DNA from: Gammaproteobacteria bacterium
GTDB taxonomy: Bacteria > Pseudomonadota > Gammaproteobacteria > JAJDOJ01
Direction of reading: 5' to 3'
Assembly: GCA_027030565.1 (NCBI GenBank)
Contig: JALVEU010000025.1
Span: 1-5,546, forward strand
Length of the DNA: 5,546 nt
Part shown: positions 1 through 5,276 of the stretch, one piece after another
Layout: each line of letters begins with the position of its first letter
Numbering within the stretch: the stretch's first letter is position 1
Made by a program: the position numbers and the translations under genes
Notes under the pieces: model-generated
The model's input: the letters and a program-made list of their open reading frames with translations, nothing else
Told to the model about the DNA's origin: nothing
Databases searched by the model: none

Positions 1-19
1 GATCACCGTGGTTTTTCCT

Positions 20-502
20 ATGGCACAGACCTACGACGAGACCCTGGCAAAGTCGCCCATCGGCAGCGAGCTGGCCCGCGAGGAGTGCGAGACGCTGGCC
101 CCCATCATGAAACACCGCACGCTCTCGGACGGCGAGATCCTTTTCCGCGAAGGGGACACCGACGACACGCTCTACATCGTCGCCGCAGGACGCCTGGAGG
201 TGACCCGGGACGTGGGAGGCGGCGAGCATGTGACCCTGCACGTCCTGAAGCCCGGAGATCTCGCCGGTGAGATGGCCTTCGTCGACGGACACCCGCACTC
301 GGCCACCCTGCGCGCCTTGGGCGATGCAGAAGTCATGGAGCTGCACCGTGCCGACCTGGAGCGCCTGATCGAATCACACCCCTGGATCGTCTACAAGGTC
401 ATGAAGGCCATCATCCGCTCGGTGCACGGCACGCTGATGCGCATGAACCAGCAGTACGTGGAGATGACCAACTACATCAGCCGGGCCCACGGGCGCTACT
501 GA
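20..502 (+). CDS. Stand-alone cyclic nucleotide-binding domain protein (Crp-like sensor domain, no DNA-binding domain)
   Basis: A 160-residue protein made almost entirely of one cNMP-binding beta-barrel. From the ATG at 20, residues about 25-115 carry the usual pattern: LSDGEILFREGD (35-46), LYIVAAGRLEV (51-61), and PGD-LAGEMAF (78-87) leading into the phosphate-binding cassette, then SATLRA (94-99). The C-terminal 45 residues look like the helical segment that follows the barrel in CRP, but the protein ends before any helix-turn-helix. It is therefore more likely a cytosolic sensor or partner protein than a transcription factor. The cassette position that is Arg82 in E. coli CRP, which holds the cyclic phosphate, is His93 here, so binding of cAMP or cGMP is doubtful. 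The start is uncertain: the frame is open to the window edge, a GTG lies at 8, and no clear Shine-Dalgarno site is visible. The end overlaps the convergent menC. The domain call is firm; the ligand and role are unknown. Confidence 0.85.
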   Translation: MAQTYDETLAKSPIGSELAREECETLAPIMKHRTLSDGEILFREGDTDDTLYIVAAGRLEVTRDVGGGEHVTLHVLKPGDLAGEMAFVDGHPHSATLRALGDAEVMELHRADLERLIESHPWIVYKVMKAIIRSVHGTLMRMNQQYVEMTNYISRAHGRY

Positions 503-1634
503 CGGACGCCCACCGTCGGCGCGAGTATGGGCGAACACCCAGCCCGGGACCCTCAGACAGCGCCAGCGTACCGCCCTCCCCGACCGGAGCGGGAGCCGTA
601 TCCTGGGCCAGCCAGGCGGCGGTGCCCAGCCCGTGTGCGACGTCGGTGCAGCCTAGGGCGGCGGCCACCTGGGCCACCGCCGTCAACCCGATCCCCGACT
701 CCAGCAGACTGGTGAACACCACTTGTACGCCGGCGGTGCGGGCGCGGCGCACGAGGCGCAGGGTATCAGCCAGTCCATGAACACTGGGCTTGAGGATCCA
801 GCGACGTACCGCACCTGGGCGATGCCGCAGCCGGGCCAGCCGTTCATCGGCGGCCAACGGAAAGATCACACCTTCCTGCCAACGGGCCAGCACACGCATG
901 CAGGCCGCATCCGAGGGCTCCTCCATGGCCTCCAGGGGCCATTGCGCACAGCGGCGCAAGGCCCGGGCGGCATACCGCAGTGACCAGGCGCCGTTCACAT
1001 CCACGCGCACGTCCACCTGGGAGCCCCATTGCTGCAAAAGTCGCTCCAGGCGCGAAAGCTCCTCGGCCATGGGGCGTAGACCGAGCTTGATCTTCACCGT
1101 GCGATAGCCCTGGTCCGCCGCCACACCGAGCCGCACGGGGGTCCCGGCATCCAGCCGCCCGAGCGCTGCGTTGACGGCCACCCGGCCGCTTGCCGCCGGA
1201 TTGAGCAGATCGCGTATGGGGCATCCAAGCACCTGGCCCAGGACATCGAGCACTGCGGTCTCGCAGGCGAATCGCACGCATCCTCGACATGGCGCACGAG
1301 CCAGCAACCCGGCCAGGGACAGCCCCCGTCCCGCGGCCAGAACCTTCAGGGCAGCGGCCGCACGAGACGGAGACTCGGTGCCCGCAGCAGGCCATGGCGC
1401 GCAGTCGCCCCATCCGCATCGGCCGCCCTGCACCTCGAGCCGTAGCAGCCAGCCCTGGCGCCGATACGACCCCCCCCGGGCCGAGGACCAGGGCTGGCGC
1501 AACACGAGCCGGTACGGATCGACTCCCAGGCGCACCACGCGCAGTGCTTCCAGTAGGGCGGCCGCGGGGGCCGGGAGCACGAGCCCCGTATCCGCCCCCG
1601 CTCGGGGTTCGTCCCGTGCCGTCGCGCGGCTCAC
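477..1634 (-). CDS. menC: o-Succinylbenzoate synthase, enolase superfamily (menaquinone synthesis)
   Basis: Predicted to dehydrate SHCHC (2-succinyl-6-hydroxy-2,4-cyclohexadiene-1-carboxylate) to o-succinylbenzoate in the cytosol, a middle step of the classical menaquinone route. The 385 residues show the enolase-superfamily catalytic barrel in order: KIK at 181-183 (general acid/base lysines), DVN at 212-214, EEP at 238-240 and DE at 263-264 (Mg2+ ligands), and KP at 282-283 (second catalytic lysine). SLLESGIGLTA (309-319) and HGLGT (334-338) resemble C-terminal barrel motifs of the OSBS group. Related dipeptide epimerases share the fold, but the adjacent menA makes OSBS the best call. The GTG start at 1634 overlaps the menA stop (GTGA), which suggests translational coupling. 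This leaves about 30 residues before the point where E. coli MenC begins. In-frame GTG codons at 1538 and 1535 could be the true start, since GGAAG lies 8 nt before 1538. A G8 run crosses codons 53-55. The 3' end overlaps the convergent cNMP-domain gene by 26 bp. Confidence 0.88.
   Translation of the reverse strand: MSRATARDEPRAGADTGLVLPAPAAALLEALRVVRLGVDPYRLVLRQPWSSARGGSYRRQGWLLRLEVQGGRCGWGDCAPWPAAGTESPSRAAAALKVLAAGRGLSLAGLLARAPCRGCVRFACETAVLDVLGQVLGCPIRDLLNPAASGRVAVNAALGRLDAGTPVRLGVAADQGYRTVKIKLGLRPMAEELSRLERLLQQWGSQVDVRVDVNGAWSLRYAARALRRCAQWPLEAMEEPSDAACMRVLARWQEGVIFPLAADERLARLRHRPGAVRRWILKPSVHGLADTLRLVRRARTAGVQVVFTSLLESGIGLTAVAQVAAALGCTDVAHGLGTAAWLAQDTAPAPVGEGGTLALSEGPGLGVRPYSRRRWASVSSARGPG
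1470..1477 (-). repeat. G8 homopolymer inside menC
   Basis: Eight consecutive G on the coding strand span codons 53-55 of menC (Arg-Gly-Gly). The frame is intact across it and the downstream catalytic residues are in frame, so the present length encodes a full protein. Runs of this length can slip during replication or be misread in sequencing. Confidence 0.6.
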
Positions 1635-2533
1635 GGGGCACCCAGCGCGCGGCTGAGCACAAGGCCCGTGGCGACGAGCAGACCGAAACCGGCCTCCCAG
1701 CGTGCGGTGGCCACCAGCAACCCGTTGTACGCTGGGCCCGGTGGGTGACTGTGCATCTCATGCACCAGAGCCAACGCCCAGGGCAGCGTGACCCAGCCCA
1801 GAGCGGTCCATGGCGACTGCACCACCAGTGGCACCAGTCCCAGCACAGGGGCGAGCATCAATGCGGCATAGAGCGAGCGCATGGCGGGCAACCCCCAGCG
1901 CACCGCCAGGGTGCGCTTCCCAGCCCGGGCATCCGCCAGTCGGTCGCGTGCATTGTTCACCACCAGCACCGCCGCGGCTGGAAACCCGAGGACGGCGCCC
2001 AGCCACAGGGCCTGGGGATCGAGTCGTAGGGTCTGCAGGTAGACGGTGCCGCCGACCGCCGCCACACCGAAGAACGCCCACACGAACACCTCCCCCAGCC
2101 CCAGGTACCCCAGGGGGCGGGGCCCGCCGGTATAGGCGAGACCGGATCCCACGGCCGCCAGCCCGAGCAGCAGAATGGGCCAGCCGCCCCGTGCCACGAG
2201 CCCCAGACCCAGGAGCACCGCGATCCCGAACACGGCATACGCGGCGCGACGCACCGTAGCGGCCGGCAGCCAGCCCTGGGCCACCGCGCGCGCAGGGCCC
2301 TGGCGGGTGTGCGGATCGTCCGCGCCCCGGTCGAAGTCGGCGGCATCATTGTGCAGATTGGTGGCCACCTGGATCGCCAGGGCCACCAGCAAGGTGAGGA
2401 GTGCGATGCCCGTATCCAGCCGGCCGGCCTCGCGCCAGGCCTGGGCCAGGCCTACCAGCACCGGTGTGCCACCCACCAGCAGGGTCCGCGGCCGGACCGC
2501 TGCGATCCACGCCGCGGAGGGGGTGACCGCCAT
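1631..2533 (-). CDS. menA: 1,4-Dihydroxy-2-naphthoate prenyltransferase, UbiA family (menaquinone synthesis)
   Basis: Integral inner-membrane enzyme predicted to join a polyprenyl diphosphate to 1,4-dihydroxy-2-naphthoate, giving demethylmenaquinone. From the ATG at 2533 it has 300 residues, close to E. coli MenA. Both Asp-rich diphosphate/Mg2+ motifs of the UbiA family are visible: NLHNDAADFDRG (59-70) and NNARDRLADARAGKRTL (193-209). YTGGPRPLGYLGLGE (134-148) matches the MenA loop, and the N-terminal AAWIAAVRPRTL (7-18) is MenA-like. Several long hydrophobic stretches, for example around 41-57, 98-112, 114-131, 177-193 and 221-238, fit a polytopic membrane protein. An upstream in-frame ATG at 2593 would add 20 hydrophilic residues and overlap the preceding gene by 32 bp. 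I prefer 2533 because it matches the MenA N-terminus, though neither start has a strong ribosome site. The gene lies 28 bp after the AMMECR1 gene and overlaps menC by 4 bp. MenA is chosen over other UbiA enzymes because of these motifs and the menC neighbour. Confidence 0.9.
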   Translation of the reverse strand: MAVTPSAAWIAAVRPRTLLVGGTPVLVGLAQAWREAGRLDTGIALLTLLVALAIQVATNLHNDAADFDRGADDPHTRQGPARAVAQGWLPAATVRRAAYAVFGIAVLLGLGLVARGGWPILLLGLAAVGSGLAYTGGPRPLGYLGLGEVFVWAFFGVAAVGGTVYLQTLRLDPQALWLGAVLGFPAAAVLVVNNARDRLADARAGKRTLAVRWGLPAMRSLYAALMLAPVLGLVPLVVQSPWTALGWVTLPWALALVHEMHSHPPGPAYNGLLVATARWEAGFGLLVATGLVLSRALGAP

Positions 2534-2561
2534 GGCGCGCCCGATGGTTCTGACTGCGGGA

Positions 2562-3170
2562 TCAGGCGGCTCGGTCAAAGGATTCGGTCCCATAGCGCCA
2601 CACGCGCAGGCTATCGGACCAATGATCCGGCGGCAATCCCGCCTTCAGTTTGAGATGCGTCAAGAACTGACGCGGATCCGGGAGCTCTTCCCACACGCTG
2701 GGCAGAAACGTGCCCTTGCGCGTGCCATCCTGCAGGATGAGCCCGTCGCGTCCGGGCTGGAGCTTACGGACCAGGTCCTCCTCGGAATCGAACTCCAGTT
2801 CTTCCGGCGCACTGAGCACTGAAATGTGGATGTCCAGGTCCTCCAGCTCTTCCGGGCCCAGCGGCGGAAAGCGCGGGTCCCGAAAGGCCGCGGCGAAGGC
2901 GTTTTCCGCCACGTCCTGCACCAGGGGGCGCCAGGGCTCGAGGCTGCCGATGCATCCGCGCAACCGCCCGTTGCGGTGTAGCGTCACGAAGCTGGCCCCC
3001 GGTGCACGCAGCACCTGCGGAAAATCCTCTGGACGCACCCGCAGCGGCCAGCCGGTCTCCACCCCGTGACGGATGGAGTCGCGCGCCACCGCCAACAACA
3101 CTGAGCGGTCACCCGGGCCGAACCGCGGTGGGTCGCTGCGCCGGGACTGCGTGTGGTCAGTGGAAGACAT
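2562..3170 (-). CDS. AMMECR1-domain protein (AmmeMemoRadiSam system protein A)
   Basis: A 202-residue cytosolic protein covering a whole AMMECR1 domain. The family signature LRGCIG is at residues 70-75, preceded by SFVTLHRNGR (60-69). Other family-like parts are AFRDPRFPPL (95-104), the DLDIHISVLS strand (111-120), DGLILQDGTRKGTFLPSVW (142-160) and a C-terminal helix with FLTHLKLKAGL (169-179). The biochemical function of the family is not established; the invariant Cys in RGCIG suggests a catalytic or ligand role. In many prokaryotes it is encoded with a MEMO-family protein and a radical-SAM protein. Here the MEMO gene is directly upstream and overlaps it by 14 bp. The ATG at 3170 was chosen because the domain begins shortly after it. 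The frame stays open to 3383, but that extra part overlaps memo and lacks family character. A modest G-rich stretch (ACGGGG) precedes the start. The third system member is absent from the window. Confidence 0.92.
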   Translation of the reverse strand: MSSTDHTQSRRSDPPRFGPGDRSVLLAVARDSIRHGVETGWPLRVRPEDFPQVLRAPGASFVTLHRNGRLRGCIGSLEPWRPLVQDVAENAFAAAFRDPRFPPLGPEELEDLDIHISVLSAPEELEFDSEEDLVRKLQPGRDGLILQDGTRKGTFLPSVWEELPDPRQFLTHLKLKAGLPPDHWSDSLRVWRYGTESFDRAA

Positions 3171-3945
3171 AGGCCCCGTACCCCACGACTTGATCCCGTG
3201 GACCGGCCGTGTCCCCGGAGTTGCGCAGATCCACCACTTCGGCCCGCAGACCATGACGGCGCGCCGCCTGGAGCAGGCCCCGAACCGGCGTGGCCCCACA
3301 GGCCTGTTCGTGATCGATGGCCTCGTCGCGCAGCTCGGCAATGGCCTGTGAAGTGCGCTGGTCGATGTCTCGGGCCTGCTCATAGGGGAGATAGTGGCTC
3401 AGGTCCGAACTCACCACGATGAGCGTTTCGTCGCCGTCCCACAGCCGCTCCAGCACGGCCGCCACCTGCTCCGGGGTCGCCTGACCCACCACCAGCGGCA
3501 CCAGCTCGAAATCCCCGAGCACCTCCTGTAAGAAGGGCAGCTGGACCTCGAGACTGTGCTCCGGCGCGTGGGGCAGATCCGAGCGCCCCACGAAGGGGAG
3601 GTCGGCCAGTGCCTCCACGGCCTGCTGGTCGACGTGCACCCGCCCGAGGGGCGTGTCGAAATATTCGGCTTCCGGAGCGGCGATGCCCACGAAGGGCACG
3701 CGGTGCGCGGGACCGAGCAACACCACCCGACGGATCCGTCCGGCCAGCGGCCGGAGCCGTGCATAGGCACTCGCCGCCACTGGACCGGAATAGATGTAGC
3801 CCGCATGTGGGACGATGAGTGCCTTGGGCGGAGGCGCGGCTGGCGGCGCCACCCCAGCCAGGAACGACTGGACTTCTTCGTGCAGGACCGCGGGATCCGC
3901 GGGATAGAACGCCCCGGCTACCGCCGGCGCTCGAACCATGGACAT
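3157..3945 (-). CDS. MEMO-family protein (AmmeMemoRadiSam system protein B)
   Basis: A 262-residue protein related to human MEMO1, a fold shared with class III (LigB-type) extradiol dioxygenases. Expected metal-site and pocket residues are all present: VPHAGYIYSG with His47, LGPAHR with His81, EHSLEVQLPF (129-138) with His130, SSDLSHYLPY (179-188) with His184, ACG with Cys216, and NSGDTAG (242-248). The N-terminal RAPAVAGAFYPADP (5-18) is also typical. Human MEMO1 has been reported to bind redox metals through the equivalent His/His/Cys site; whether the bacterial protein is an enzyme is unknown. There is no signal peptide, so a cytosolic location is expected. The ATG at 3945 is fixed by a near-perfect AAGGAGGTG 7 nt upstream. 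The frame continues to a GTG at 3996, but that lies inside a hairpin and adds non-family sequence. It appears to be the first gene of the memo-AMMECR1-menA-menC block. Confidence 0.93.
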   Translation of the reverse strand: MSMVRAPAVAGAFYPADPAVLHEEVQSFLAGVAPPAAPPPKALIVPHAGYIYSGPVAASAYARLRPLAGRIRRVVLLGPAHRVPFVGIAAPEAEYFDTPLGRVHVDQQAVEALADLPFVGRSDLPHAPEHSLEVQLPFLQEVLGDFELVPLVVGQATPEQVAAVLERLWDGDETLIVVSSDLSHYLPYEQARDIDQRTSQAIAELRDEAIDHEQACGATPVRGLLQAARRHGLRAEVVDLRNSGDTAGPRDQVVGYGAYVFH

Positions 3946-3952
3946 GGGTCTC

Positions 3953-3961
3953 CACCTCCTT
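3953..3961 (-). promoter_or_regulatory. Strong Shine-Dalgarno site of the MEMO gene
   Basis: On the minus strand the sequence reads AAGGAGGTG, almost fully complementary to the 3' end of 16S rRNA, with 9 nt between GGAGG and the ATG at 3945. It decides the start of the MEMO gene and is the strongest ribosome site in the window, suggesting efficient translation of the first gene of the block. Confidence 0.85.
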
Positions 3962-3973
3962 GATCGCATTGAC

Positions 3974-4005
3974 GCCCCGGCATGACACAAGCACACATGC
4001 GGGGC
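3974..4005 (-). promoter_or_regulatory. Bulged inverted repeat (stem-loop) in the leader of the MEMO gene
   Basis: GCCCCG (3974-3979) pairs with CGGGGC (4000-4005), and CATG (3981-3984) pairs with CATG (3996-3999). This gives a 10-bp stem with one unpaired base at 3980 and an 11-nt loop. On the minus strand it lies 12 nt before the Shine-Dalgarno site of the MEMO gene and about 60 nt after the porin stop. No U-run follows on either strand, so it is not a normal intrinsic terminator. It could be an RNA leader structure, an mRNA 3'-end stabiliser for the porin transcript, or a palindromic protein-binding site. The pairing is read directly; the role is inference. Confidence 0.5.
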
Positions 4006-4067
4006 ACCTGTACAAGCTATAAGTGGTTCACCGTGTGCGGTTTTTCAAGCCCTTGGCCGGCGCAGGC

Positions 4068-5174
4068 TCAGAAAACCGCGTTGGCGCGCAGCCCGGACAC
4101 CCAGGCGGTGACGTCCTTGCCGCGCTCGTATTCGTCGTGCATCCACTGCAGGTCCAGGCTCAGGTCCACCGCGGTCCCCAAATGCCAGCGCCAGTAGAAC
4201 TCGGCCACCTCGGTCTGCGAGAGGTCATGCTGCGCCATGCCCTCCAGGTAGCCCGCCGCGATGCCCACACGGTCACGCGGCCGACCCCAGCTGTGCCCGA
4301 ACACCACCAGCCCGGCAGTGAGGGACGCCCGGTAGAGTGCATCGCCCCGCTCGGCCTGGAATCCGCTCCGCAGAAAGGCGCCCGCACGCGCGCCCAGCTC
4401 CTGGTCCAGGTTCAAAACCAGTGCGGCGATGCGTCGGTCCGCGTTGCGATACCAGGGATCCGGGTGTCCGACGTCCGAGAGAAAACCGAGCAGCCGATAG
4501 TGGCCTTCGCCCCAATCCGTGTGGGCCGTGTACATCAGCTCCACGGCCCCGTAATCCACGTGTGCGCTGTTGTCCAAGCTCCCCATCACGCCGGCGGCGC
4601 GGGCCGACCAGGCGCCTCGCTCCCACTGCACCACGAGGCCGGGTTCGTAATTGGGTAAGACGTTCTTGGCGACGTTCACGAACGCCTCGTTCATGAACTG
4701 CGTGTCCTGATCGTTGGCGTAGGCGTTGCCGTCGATGAAACGCGCGATATCGACGATCCCCGCCGTGAGCCGGAATGTCCCGGCTCGACGAGCGGCGATG
4801 AGCCGCTGGTACCAGGCCTCAAGCAGATAGCTGCGATCGGTGTCATCGATCCCGCGCACGTCCTCGGCCAGATCGCCCCCATAGGGCGCCAATGCAGTGG
4901 GCGTGAGCTGGTTCAGGGCATTCCCGGCGGCAAACCGCGTCCACACGAAGAAGGTGTCGCGCGAACTGGGGCGCCACTCTGGTGCTACATCCAGGATCAG
5001 CGCCCCTCCGGCTTCGGCAGGCCCGCCACGAAACAGCCCCTGTTGTCCAATGGCACGCAGCCCGAGCTCGGCCGAGACCCCCGAACCCAGGTGCAAAGCC
5101 CAAGCCTTCGCTGACAGCCCGATGCCCACCAGCCCTCCCAGAACACAGCACCACAGTCCGGCCCGTTGCCGCAC
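4068..5174 (-). CDS. OprB-like carbohydrate porin family outer-membrane protein
   Basis: A 368-residue exported beta-barrel protein predicted to form a diffusion channel in the outer membrane. The GTG start at 5174 is supported by GAGGGAGGA, with GGAGG 7 nt upstream. It gives a clean signal peptide: RQR, then a hydrophobic core (about 5-22), then cleavage after AWA at residue 26. The mature part has no cysteine, alternates polar and aromatic/hydrophobic residues, and ends in Phe, the usual signal for insertion by the BAM complex. OprB-family features include FMNEAFVNVAKNV (about 163-175) with YEPGLVVQW shortly after, and the C-terminal EFYWRWHLGTAVDLSLDLQW (about 321-340), which matches the family's Glu-Tyr-Tyr strand and final-strand pattern. 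P. aeruginosa OprB passes glucose and related sugars; the substrate here cannot be read from sequence. An in-frame ATG at 5222 would bury the signal peptide and is rejected. A 122-bp gap separates it from the MEMO gene, so it may be a separate unit. A Fur-box-like site lies upstream. Confidence 0.82.
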   Translation of the reverse strand: MRQRAGLWCCVLGGLVGIGLSAKAWALHLGSGVSAELGLRAIGQQGLFRGGPAEAGGALILDVAPEWRPSSRDTFFVWTRFAAGNALNQLTPTALAPYGGDLAEDVRGIDDTDRSYLLEAWYQRLIAARRAGTFRLTAGIVDIARFIDGNAYANDQDTQFMNEAFVNVAKNVLPNYEPGLVVQWERGAWSARAAGVMGSLDNSAHVDYGAVELMYTAHTDWGEGHYRLLGFLSDVGHPDPWYRNADRRIAALVLNLDQELGARAGAFLRSGFQAERGDALYRASLTAGLVVFGHSWGRPRDRVGIAAGYLEGMAQHDLSQTEVAEFYWRWHLGTAVDLSLDLQWMHDEYERGKDVTAWVSGLRANAVF

Positions 5175-5180
5175 GCATGT

Positions 5181-5189
5181 TCCTCCCTC
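5181..5189 (-). promoter_or_regulatory. Shine-Dalgarno site of the porin gene
   Basis: The minus strand reads GAGGGAGGA. GGAGG lies 7 nt before the GTG at 5174 but only 3 nt before an out-of-frame ATG at 5178. The spacing favours the GTG, the only one of the two that opens the signal peptide and porin frame. Confidence 0.75.
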
Positions 5190-5241
5190 GACGCGCCAGG
5201 CGTGGTGACCATGCTCGGCCATCCACCCCCTGCCAAAGGAT

Positions 5242-5260
5242 GTTAATGCTTCTCGTTCTT
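5242..5260 (-). promoter_or_regulatory. Possible Fur-box-like operator upstream of the porin
   Basis: On the minus strand this AT-rich 19-mer reads AAGAACGAGAAGCATTAAC. By eye it agrees with the classical Fur consensus GATAATGATAATCATTATC at 13 of 19 positions, and it stands out from GC-rich surroundings. It lies about 68 bp before the porin start, where an operator or core promoter would be expected. A match of this degree can arise by chance in an AT-rich patch, and no convincing -35/-10 pair was found with it. Iron control of the porin is only a hypothesis. Confidence 0.3.
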
Positions 5261-5276
5261 ATTACGATGACGCCGG

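Noticed and set aside
844..1761. 305-codon minus-strand open frame overlapping menC in another frame
   Set aside because: Its composition is dominated by Arg, Gly, Pro and Ala, it has no motif, and the overlapping menC frame carries all catalytic residues.
1289..2029. 246-codon plus-strand open frame opposite menA and menC
   Set aside because: It lies wholly antisense to two well-supported genes, is rich in Arg, Pro, Gln and Ala with no recognisable domain, and such frames are common in high-GC DNA.
2175..2822. 215-codon plus-strand open frame opposite menA and the AMMECR1 gene
   Set aside because: Antisense shadow of two conserved genes, with no domain or ribosome site noted.
3171..3383. 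Extended start for the AMMECR1 gene
   Set aside because: The extra 71 codons lie inside the MEMO gene and have no family-like sequence; the ATG at 3170 with a short overlap is the normal arrangement.
3946..3996. Extended start for the MEMO gene at a GTG at 3996
   Set aside because: It falls inside the hairpin, while the near-perfect Shine-Dalgarno site sits before the ATG at 3945, where family-like sequence begins.
3974..4005. Reading the hairpin as an intrinsic terminator
   Set aside because: No run of T follows the stem on either strand, so the standard terminator pattern is not met.
4023..4658. 211-codon plus-strand open frame opposite the porin
   Set aside because: It mirrors the porin coding frame on the other strand, has no recognisable motif and is best explained by codon bias.
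5097..5174. Cysteines in the porin leader as a lipoprotein signal
   Set aside because: The Cys-Cys pair lies within the hydrophobic core and lacks the Leu-Ala/Ser-Gly/Ala-Cys lipobox; a standard signal peptidase I site (AWA) follows.
5175..5222. ATG at 5222 as the porin start
   Set aside because: It adds 16 residues before the basic n-region of the signal peptide, and the strong ribosome site points to the GTG at 5174.
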